Assembly (NCBI GenBank): GCA_945876095.1
Contig: CAMCMP010000008.1
Coordinates: 1 to 64,000, forward strand
Direction of reading: 5' to 3'
From: Chitinophaga pinensis
GTDB lineage: Bacteria; Bacteroidota; Bacteroidia; Chitinophagales; Chitinophagaceae
Length of the DNA stretch: 64,000 nt
The notes below the pieces were generated by a model. The model searched no databases. It saw nothing but the letters and a program-made list of their open reading frames with translations, and was not told the origin of the DNA. Made by a program: the position numbers and the translations under genes. This document shows positions 9,728-17,461 of the stretch, in pieces (within the stretch, counting starts at the first letter, position 1; the number at the start of each line of letters is the position of its first letter).

Positions 9728-10909
9728 ATGTTCCCAAAAAAAATTGTTTCAGCACTTTTTAAAAAAACATCTACGCTGTTAGTAGTTGTAATAATAACAA
9801 TAAATGCCACGGCGCAAACCAAGCCGATTGCAGATATCAGGTTTGACTCCAGCTATTTTCAAATAAGCAATAGTGTAGGAGACGAGTGGGCGCCTACCTG
9901 GGGGAAAGACGGGCACCTCTATTCCGGCAATGACGATGGTTCCAGCTTTGGGGGTAAAAATAATAACCTGGCGTTTGGAAAACTTGAAGGCAATGATCCA
10001 TACCAGTTAAAAGGAATTACAATCAATCCCATGAATGAGTATGGCTTTGCAGGTGAAAAAGGTCCTGACAAAGCAAGTTGGAAGACAATGAATTCGTATA
10101 GTGTGAATGGAGTATTATACATGTTTGTAACAAGGTGTCTTTACCCCGAGCAATCCGGCGATACCAAGAACCGTCATATTTTCCGGAGCTCCAGTATCAT
10201 CAAATCTTTGGATAATGGTGCAACATGGACAAGGTCTGAAAAAGAAAATTATGATAGCCCGATGTTTCCAGGGAAAAGGTTTGGTGCACCTTATTTTGTC
10301 TGGCATGGTAAAGATGGTAAAGGCGCGGTGGATAATGCAGCAAAATATGTTTACGCGGTTTCCAACAACGGTCATTTTGAAAGCGGGGATAACTATATAA
10401 TCGGCCGAGTTTTGAAGAGCAAACTTCCTGAACTAAGCGCTAGCGACTGGACATTTTATACAGGTGGAGATGGAATGCAGGATGGAAGCTGGTCAGCTAA
10501 TATGGACAATGCGAAGCCAATACTGGAGTATGAAAATAATTGCAGTATGACGGGCATGACCTATATCAATGGCTTAAAGCGCTATTTAATGGTCGTATGG
10601 CATTATACAACCTATAATTTAAGAACGGATCCAAGAACGATCAATGACTTTTACGAAGCGCCTCATCCCTGGGGGCCATGGACGAAATTTAAAACTCTCG
10701 ACACGGAAGAATTGGGATGGTATGTACCGATCATCGGGCAGAAGTTTCAAACGAGTGTCGATGCCAATACTGTGAAGTGTTTTCTTTATCCTACCGGTAA
10801 TTACCAGAATAAGGCATTGTATAAACTTAATTATATTCCTGTTACACTTTCAACAAAAGCGCTTGACCATCCTAATGGAAGTAACTACGTTGGCGGCAAA
10901 CGTAAATAA
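9728..10909 (+). CDS. Secreted DUF4185-like protein
   Basis: Signal peptide; DEWAPTWGKDGHLYSGNDDGSSFGG, SSIIKSLDNGATWTRSEKENYDSPMF, YEAPHPWGPWTKF; preceded by AGGAGGT. Confidence 0.65.
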   Translation: MFPKKIVSALFKKTSTLLVVVIITINATAQTKPIADIRFDSSYFQISNSVGDEWAPTWGKDGHLYSGNDDGSSFGGKNNNLAFGKLEGNDPYQLKGITINPMNEYGFAGEKGPDKASWKTMNSYSVNGVLYMFVTRCLYPEQSGDTKNRHIFRSSSIIKSLDNGATWTRSEKENYDSPMFPGKRFGAPYFVWHGKDGKGAVDNAAKYVYAVSNNGHFESGDNYIIGRVLKSKLPELSASDWTFYTGGDGMQDGSWSANMDNAKPILEYENNCSMTGMTYINGLKRYLMVVWHYTTYNLRTDPRTINDFYEAPHPWGPWTKFKTLDTEELGWYVPIIGQKFQTSVDANTVKCFLYPTGNYQNKALYKLNYIPVTLSTKALDHPNGSNYVGGKRK

Positions 10910-10975
10910 ATGAAAAGCTTTAACCGAACGATACGTTATCATCAAATAATAATAAATAAGATCATAGATAACAAG

Positions 10976-11024
10976 GGCGGCTTTAACGATATTTTATCAT
11001 TGAAAATATCGTGGTGGAGCCGTC
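10976..11024. other. Two-tier stem-loop between the DUF4185 gene and the E1alpha pseudogene
   Basis: GGCGGCT...ACGATATTTT-atcattg-AAAATATCGT...AGCCGTC: 10-bp perfect inner stem plus 7-bp outer stem with one G-U. Confidence 0.5.
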
Positions 11025-11088
11025 TGGATTGACTGATCATTAAAAACGAACATGCTGTTTTAAAAAAATCAGCTACCAATAAATATAA

Positions 11089-11102
11089 CCTGTATATAAA
11101 AG
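11089..11102. promoter_or_regulatory. Degenerate GntR-operator relic CCTGTATATAAAAG
   Basis: 12/14 match to CTTGTATATACAAG, directly upstream of the decayed E1alpha copy. Confidence 0.4.
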
Positions 11103-11149
11103 TTGAAACAATATTTAACTATAATTGAATTATTACAGAATACAAGGAG

Positions 11150-11950
11150 ATGATTATTGGTATGTATGAACAGATGTTCCTGCTAAGAAATTACGAGGAT
11201 AAAATTTATTTTATTTTTTTAGAAGGTGTGATAACTGGAACCATTCATCAATCCAAGGGACAGGAAACCAGCGCATTAGGAATGTTATACGATTTAAGGA
11301 AAGAAGATTTCATGACTTTAACGCAGCGGCCCGCTGGGCATTGTTTGGCCAAGGGGGTTTCCCTGGATTCCATGATGGCGGAGAAGTTTGCCAAATCCAC
11401 AGGCTGTTGTAATGAAAAGGAGGTGCCATACAAACGGGAGATATTACGGTAGGCACCCTTTCTGCCATTGTGATTAAAGCCGTTGGGATGCCAGTATCGG
11501 TGGGGGTCGGCTTCTCCTGTAAAATGAGAAAGACGGACAAAGTGGTAGTATGTTTTTTTGGAGACGGGGCCTTTCATGAAGCCATGAATGCAGCAGCGAT
11601 TTGGAACCTCCCGTTAATATTTGCCTGTGAAAATAATTTGTACGGCGCTTCCAAGCATATCAACCAGATTTTTTACATCAAGGACCTTGCAGAACGGGGA
11701 GTGGCGTATGGCATACCTGCAGAAGTGGTCGATGGCAATGATGTATTAAAAGTAAATGAAGCGGTGACCAACCTAAAAAAATTATCTACTCGAACAAAAA
11801 ATTATTTCGAAGGAAGCGATCGAAAAGATAGTACAAAAAGTGATCGCCGACATCGAGCGTGCCAAGGAATATGCGAAAGCCAGTCCGGATGTAAAACCTG
11901 AAGATGCATTAATAAAATTTGTCTATACATGTTGTAATATTACTTTTTAA
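11150..11950 (+). pseudogene. Decayed 2-oxoacid dehydrogenase E1alpha (paralogue of 29252-30211)
   Basis: MYEQMFLLRNYEDKIYF...RPAGHCLAKGVSLDSMMAEKFAKSTGCC aligns with the intact copy. 1-nt frameshift near 11410; GDGASNEGAFHE reduced to GDGAFHE; large internal deletion after EVVDGNDVLKVNEAVT; C-terminal remnant EAIEKIVQKVIADIERAKEYAKASPDVKPEDALIKFVY in another frame. Confidence 0.9.
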
Positions 11951-11967
11951 TCAAAAATAAACAAAAA

Positions 11968-14091
11968 ATGATTTTTATGAGAAAGAAAAACCTTTGTCCG
12001 AATATGGGCAGTTTTATCGCGATTGCTGCTATGATTTTTATGGTTATGACAGGGCTTACCGAAATCGCTTGCGCGCAGGGTACAGCTAATGAAACAAAGT
12101 CAGGTAAGAAAGCTGTTCACCTGAGCATTGAGCCAACACATCCGTGGAGGCCGCCATTTCACCTGGACCGGGTAGGATGCTCCCATGACATACTTATTGT
12201 CCTCAATTCTCCGAAACCGCCCGATGGAAAATTACAGCTGGTTGGATTTTTAAAAGGAAAAGAAGTAAGCCGGCAAAATGTTTTACTGTCGGATTCTACT
12301 CCTTTCCGGGGCAGGAAGACGATGGAAACAAATGCGGACGAGGTTGCTATATATTTAAACAGTGAAACTGCAGCCCCGGTAGAGCTCGCAAGACAAACAC
12401 TCAGTTTGCCATTGTTGGAAATTGATGCGATTGCTCAACCGGAAAAAATAATCAATCCTGTTGATCTCGGCGCTATCTTAGTTCCTGCAGATTGGCTACT
12501 GCTGGCTACTGGGCAACAATCGATTATTAAAATGGCAATGCTGAATAGGTTAACAGAAACCTTGCCCGTGCGAGCAACAGCCTGGTATGCATCGGCGCCT
12601 GAAGCAAAGGTTAGTATACCGGTCCTATTAAACGAGGGTAAAAAAGAATTGGCAGAAGTGTCGCTACCAAAATATACAGGCACCGCAGAGCAGGATACAC
12701 TAACCATTGCGGTAACCAACTCAACGGGCAAAGAGCTCTGGACAAAACAAATCATAGTGATGGTTGTTCCCGCAAAAAAGGAATGGCTAAAGTTTGGTGC
12801 CGTAAAAACAAAGCTGCGCTACGACCCGCCCATCACTAATATTGTAAATGGAAAAAATACCCCGTTTAGTTATGCAAATGCATGGACGGCAGACAAAAAT
12901 GATTACGTAATATTTTTGCCGAACGGATCAAGATGGGTTTTCTGGAGGGGTTCCAGTTATATCCCGATGTGGCTCAGCAGTTATAACACAGGCTTAAGTT
13001 ATGAATGGGCGGAACGTATTTCTCCCAATACTGGTTTTTCCGATTGTCCTGAACCACTGATGGACAAAGAACTCAGGTATGGAAGCGTAAAGATCGTGGA
13101 GTCTACCGCATCGAGAGTACATGTTAGGTGGAACTATCAATCCTGTGATTTCAATTATAAGGTGAATGGAGATTTTGCACAGGAGGATTACTATTTTTAC
13201 CCTGATGGCTTTGGTACGCGCGTACTAACGCTCACGAGTATACCCGAAGCGGAATATGAAGTTGCTGAATTCATCCTGCTTGCTTCACAGGCGGCCCTAC
13301 CTTTTGACGTTATGCCAGGGAAGCCAATGGATATTATTTCGCTGAACACAGGAGCTAGGGCTGAGATCAGTTTACCGGAAACGGATACATCCTGGACAAG
13401 CATTGATGATCCGGCTATTTATCGCATGAAGCTGCATAAGAATGAACCAATGGCGGCATTTAGTTTTAACCCGTTGCTCAAAAAAAAGCCTTACGCATTT
13501 AAACCATTTTATGATAAGGGATTGGTGGTAACGCCGGCTTACTGGGGCGGACATTGGCCCTTGAGCCAGGGATTCAAAACGGGCCGCGCTATCAATGAAT
13601 CAATCTGGAGCGGTCCTTCTCACAATTCACTATTGACCTGGGCGGCCAAGCGGCCGCAACCATTGCACAGCACGGTGCTTCAAACCAAAGATGCACTGGG
13701 TGTTTTAAAGACCATGCGAAAAGAAACCTATGTTTGGCTGATCGGCATGACGGATATCAATGATCAAATATTGAGAAGCACTGCCTGGAGTTTTTCACAA
13801 CCTGCTTTACTGGAACTCAAAGGTGCCAAACCGGATGTTGAAATATATTCCTGGGAGCGACGGGCATTCTGCCTTATTGCAACCGGTAACAAGATCAACA
13901 TTATGATCAAGCCCGATAAGTGGTGCGTGAACCCGGTATTTGAAATAAAAAATATCCCCCTTAAATTAGTGGGAGTAAGATTGGGAAGCAAGGCACTTTC
14001 AACAGATGAGTATGCATGGGATGGAAAGGCACTTTGGGTTAGGGCAACCATGGATCAACCGGAAATGTTGGAGCTGAATTTTAGTAAATAA
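11968..14091 (+). CDS. Large secreted protein of unknown family (candidate glycan-active enzyme)
   Basis: 707-aa ORF with signal peptide (IACAQG) and Trp/Tyr-rich segments (NGSRWVFWRGSSYIPMWLSSYNTGLSYEWAE); in the Sus cluster; no family recognised with confidence. Confidence 0.75.
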   Translation: MIFMRKKNLCPNMGSFIAIAAMIFMVMTGLTEIACAQGTANETKSGKKAVHLSIEPTHPWRPPFHLDRVGCSHDILIVLNSPKPPDGKLQLVGFLKGKEVSRQNVLLSDSTPFRGRKTMETNADEVAIYLNSETAAPVELARQTLSLPLLEIDAIAQPEKIINPVDLGAILVPADWLLLATGQQSIIKMAMLNRLTETLPVRATAWYASAPEAKVSIPVLLNEGKKELAEVSLPKYTGTAEQDTLTIAVTNSTGKELWTKQIIVMVVPAKKEWLKFGAVKTKLRYDPPITNIVNGKNTPFSYANAWTADKNDYVIFLPNGSRWVFWRGSSYIPMWLSSYNTGLSYEWAERISPNTGFSDCPEPLMDKELRYGSVKIVESTASRVHVRWNYQSCDFNYKVNGDFAQEDYYFYPDGFGTRVLTLTSIPEAEYEVAEFILLASQAALPFDVMPGKPMDIISLNTGARAEISLPETDTSWTSIDDPAIYRMKLHKNEPMAAFSFNPLLKKKPYAFKPFYDKGLVVTPAYWGGHWPLSQGFKTGRAINESIWSGPSHNSLLTWAAKRPQPLHSTVLQTKDALGVLKTMRKETYVWLIGMTDINDQILRSTAWSFSQPALLELKGAKPDVEIYSWERRAFCLIATGNKINIMIKPDKWCVNPVFEIKNIPLKLVGVRLGSKALSTDEYAWDGKALWVRATMDQPEMLELNFSK

Positions 14092-14107
14092 AGTAAAGTC
14101 CAGGTTC

Positions 14108-14137
14108 TTGAGGGATATTAATAAAAACCTACTTTTG
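14108..14137 (+). promoter_or_regulatory. Predicted Bacteroidota promoter of the gntR gene (TTG-N19-TACTTTTG)
   Basis: TTG at 14108-14110 and TACTTTTG at 14130-14137, matching the -33/-7 consensus; 28 nt before ATG. Confidence 0.5.
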
Positions 14138-14165
14138 TAAACGCTAACCAAAACACGTAATAAAA

Positions 14166-14882
14166 ATGCAAAAGGAAGAAACTACACCATTGTATAAAAA
14201 GCTAATAGAAGATCTAAAAAAACTAATCGATGATGGCGGGTATAAAAAAGGACAATTGCTGCCATCTGAAAATGATCTTTGTAAAACATATCATACTACC
14301 CGGCCGACTGTACGACAAGCATTGGCTGGGTTGACGAATATGGGGTATATTATACGCCAGCAGGGAAAAGGCAGTATCGTATCCGAACCGCGGCGTGGCT
14401 TGGGTATCTTGTCTGTTAGAGGTGTAACTGCAGGTGTAGGCGATCAGAATTTAAAAACCGTGATCCTTGAAAAGCCGGTTAAGCAGGAGTGGCCAAAAGA
14501 ACTGTTCTTCTCGTTAAGCGATGTGGAACAAAAAGCCGGGTGTCTTTTTTTTAGCAGGCTGCGTTATATTAATAATGAACCAATATTATGTGAAGAGACC
14601 TATATCACTAACCTTAACTTGCTGCGTTTTACTTCAAGGAACCTGGAGAACCGCTCCTTTCTAAAAATGCTCAAAGAATATTACCATGTCGAAGTAACGG
14701 GAGGTGAACAGAAGATTTGGGCCACTGTCGCCGGCAAGGAAAAGGGCAACCTGTTGAAAATAAATGCGAATACACCCATCGTTCACATGAAAAGAAAATT
14801 GAACACAAATGTTCGCGATCTTAATATTTATTCCTGGTTATATTGCTATACAGAAAATTACTATTTGGACGATTTCTTTTAA
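14166..14882 (+). CDS. GntR-family transcriptional regulator (HutC/UTRA type)
   Basis: N-terminal wHTH: PLYKKLIEDLKKLIDDGGYKKGQLLPSENDLCKTYHTTRPTVRQALAGLTNMGYIIRQQGKGSIV; UTRA-like effector domain. Confidence 0.95.
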   Translation: MQKEETTPLYKKLIEDLKKLIDDGGYKKGQLLPSENDLCKTYHTTRPTVRQALAGLTNMGYIIRQQGKGSIVSEPRRGLGILSVRGVTAGVGDQNLKTVILEKPVKQEWPKELFFSLSDVEQKAGCLFFSRLRYINNEPILCEETYITNLNLLRFTSRNLENRSFLKMLKEYYHVEVTGGEQKIWATVAGKEKGNLLKINANTPIVHMKRKLNTNVRDLNIYSWLYCYTENYYLDDFF

Positions 14883-15065
14883 TCAAACTCTTTCCTGTCA
14901 AGACCTTCAGCAAGATTTGTTTGCAGGGTGACTGGTATCAGTCAGCTCACTTAAAAGTTTTATTTTTTTACGATCTTCTTTTTCCCTCCCGCGCTGTTCA
15001 TTAAATAATGCCACATTTTTCAACCTGTTTCCTATAAACTGGGCAATATTTGAAGCCTTCAGCAC

Positions 15066-15111
15066 AGATAAATAAAAAAAACTTGTATATACAAGTTTTT
15101 TTTATTTATCT
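15066..15111. promoter_or_regulatory. Predicted GntR operator 2 inside a 46-bp perfect palindrome
   Basis: AGATAAATAAAAAAAACTTGTATATACAAGTTTTTTTTATTTATCT; core at 15082-15095. Confidence 0.75.
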
Positions 15112-15386
15112 TTATAAAAATTTGATGAATGCTTGTCCCGGCCAACTCAAAAATCGTTTTTTCGACATGCCGGTTTTGGTAATTTCATCTTTTTAAAAAA
15201 ATGTACTACTTGCTTTCGCATTATAAAATGTATAATAATTTATTGTCATCATAAATATTTCTGGAGCCGGATTGCTAAAGACATAGACTCAATAGTATAA
15301 TCATTAAATTAACTAATGTTTAAACTCAATAGCATGTCTTGCAATAAAATGCTATAAAATAATTAAATCAAAACCATAATTAAGTT

Positions 15387-17330
15387 ATGTCGAATGTTGA
15401 AAATGAACTATTAATCAAAGCCAGGGTTCATACCTCGCGATTATTGGGACAAAATAAGTCATTGGTGCTGCATGGCGGCGGTAATACCTCCGTAAAAATC
15501 CTGGAAAAAAATATTGTAGGCGAAGAGGAAGAGATCCTTTATGTAAAGGGAAGCGGCTGGGACCTTGAAACCATTTCGGCAGAAGGCTTTTCACCGGTTC
15601 GTTCTGCCCATCTCCGCAAACTTTCTGAATTGGACAACCTGTCTGATAGCGCTATGGTAAATGAGTTGGTTACACACCTTACAAAGTCCTCTGCACCCGT
15701 GCCTTCTGTTGAAGCGATCCTTCACGCAGTGGTGCCTTACCGGTTTGTTGATCACACGCATGCCGATGCCCTGATTGCTATTTCAAATTCGGTTAACGGT
15801 GAAAAAATCATCCGTGAATTATATGGTAACCGGGTGGTGTACATTCCGTATATCATGCCGGGATTTGATCTGTCGAAACTCTGCGCGCAATATCTTAAAT
15901 CGGATTTGACGCCCGATAAGATTGGTATCATATTATTGAACCATGGTGTGTTTTCTTTTGGCGATACCGCGGAAAAATCCTACGACAGGATGATCGAACT
16001 GGTTGCCATTGCTGAAAATTATTTGAAAGAAAATACTAGCCTTGATGAATCCGCCGAAGTAAAATCCGGGAATGTAATGATGGATATTGTAAGGTTGCGA
16101 AAGGAGATAGCAACGGTGGCGGGCTTTCCTGTAATCGTGAAAAGATTCACCGATAAAAAAGTAATGCAATTTTGTGGCCGGTCTGATTTATCGGTCATAT
16201 CACAGCAGGGACCAGCAACCCCGGATCATGTGATTCGAACCAAAAGGCTGCCACTGGTGGGAAGAGATGTAAATAAATATGTGGCTGAATACGAAGCGTA
16301 TTTTAAAAAGAACGCACCTCTTGCAAAAGATAAAAAAAAGATGCTTGATCCCGCACCCCGCGTAGTCCTCGACCCTGAGCTGGGTTTATGTTCCATCGGA
16401 AAAACTGCTAAAGATGCACAGATCGTTGCAGATATTTATCATCATACGGTGGATATCATTCAATGGGCCGAGGCCCTTGGTGGATACAGGGCTTTATCAG
16501 CAAAAGATATTTTTGATGTTGAATACTGGGAACTGGAACAGGCAAAAATATTAAAGTCCGGCAAGGCGCCGGTCTTTTCAGGTGAGGTGGCACTAGTTAC
16601 TGGCGCGGCCTCAGGCATAGGGAAGGCTTGCGTAGCTTCTTTATTAAAGCGAGGTGCTGCAGTAGTAGGGATCGATCTAAACCCTGCGGTTGAAAGTGTT
16701 TTTAACCAGGATGGATTTTTAGGAATTGAATGTGATGTAACATCTGAAACCGCTTTAACAAAAGTATTGGAAAGAACGGTTAATAGCTTTGGCGGACTGG
16801 ATATGCTGGTGCTGAATGCAGGCGTTTTTCCACCCAGTCAGGAAATCGCAGAATTAAAAACAACTGACTGGCAGCGCGTAATGCATATCAACCTCGATGC
16901 AAATCTGTCACTTCTCCGTGAGACTCATCCTCTTTTGAAACTGGCGCCCAACGGAGGCCGGGTCGTTATTATTGGCTCCAAAAATGTGGCGGCGCCCGGA
17001 CCGGGGGCAGCTGCCTACTCAGCTTCGAAGGCAGCACTAAACCAGCTTGCCAGGGTGGCCGCACTGGAATGGGGAAAGGATGGTATCCGTATCAACTCGG
17101 TTCATCCAAATGCCATTTTTGATACAGGAATCTGGTCCGAAAAAGTGTTAGCCGCCCGTGCAAAAAGTTATGGCCTTACAATTGATGAATACAAGAAAAA
17201 TAATATTTTAAAAACCGTGATCACCAGTGCCGATGTAGCAGAACTGGCCATTGAATTGTGCGGATCACTTTTCGCAAAAACAACAGGCGCCCAGATTCCT
17301 GTGGATGGTGGCAATGACCGGGTAATATAA
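15387..17330 (+). CDS. Bifunctional class II aldolase/adducin-domain and short-chain dehydrogenase fusion (RhaD-like)
   Basis: N-terminal aldolase motifs LHGGGNTSVK, HTHADAL, LNHGVFSFG; C-terminal SDR motifs TGAASGIG, YSASK, PVDGGNDRVI. Confidence 0.93.
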   Translation: MSNVENELLIKARVHTSRLLGQNKSLVLHGGGNTSVKILEKNIVGEEEEILYVKGSGWDLETISAEGFSPVRSAHLRKLSELDNLSDSAMVNELVTHLTKSSAPVPSVEAILHAVVPYRFVDHTHADALIAISNSVNGEKIIRELYGNRVVYIPYIMPGFDLSKLCAQYLKSDLTPDKIGIILLNHGVFSFGDTAEKSYDRMIELVAIAENYLKENTSLDESAEVKSGNVMMDIVRLRKEIATVAGFPVIVKRFTDKKVMQFCGRSDLSVISQQGPATPDHVIRTKRLPLVGRDVNKYVAEYEAYFKKNAPLAKDKKKMLDPAPRVVLDPELGLCSIGKTAKDAQIVADIYHHTVDIIQWAEALGGYRALSAKDIFDVEYWELEQAKILKSGKAPVFSGEVALVTGAASGIGKACVASLLKRGAAVVGIDLNPAVESVFNQDGFLGIECDVTSETALTKVLERTVNSFGGLDMLVLNAGVFPPSQEIAELKTTDWQRVMHINLDANLSLLRETHPLLKLAPNGGRVVIIGSKNVAAPGPGAAAYSASKAALNQLARVAALEWGKDGIRINSVHPNAIFDTGIWSEKVLAARAKSYGLTIDEYKKNNILKTVITSADVAELAIELCGSLFAKTTGAQIPVDGGNDRVI

Positions 17331-17356
17331 AATAAAAGACTTTTACAGCTTGTAAT

Positions 17357-17378
17357 TTTACTTGTATATACAAGTAAA
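17357..17378. promoter_or_regulatory. Predicted GntR operator 3 (22-bp perfect palindrome TTTACTTGTATATACAAGTAAA)
   Basis: Core CTTGTATATACAAG at 17361-17374, upstream of GH38; TATTTTTA 20 nt after the TTG. Confidence 0.75.
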
Positions 17379-17461
17379 CAGGTGTATTTTTAAATTACAT
17401 GAAAGGCTATTTTACAGGTTTGTAAAGGACTATATTCAAATTAATTTAAAAAAAATGTATT

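Noticed and set aside
11470-11901. Stand-alone 143-aa dehydrogenase gene
   Set aside because: It is the middle of the decayed E1alpha; its last ~30 residues are frame-shifted sequence.
15066-15111. 46-bp palindrome as an ordinary rho-independent terminator only
   Set aside because: The core is identical to the other operators and the loop-free perfect symmetry is unlike a normal terminator; termination may be a side role.
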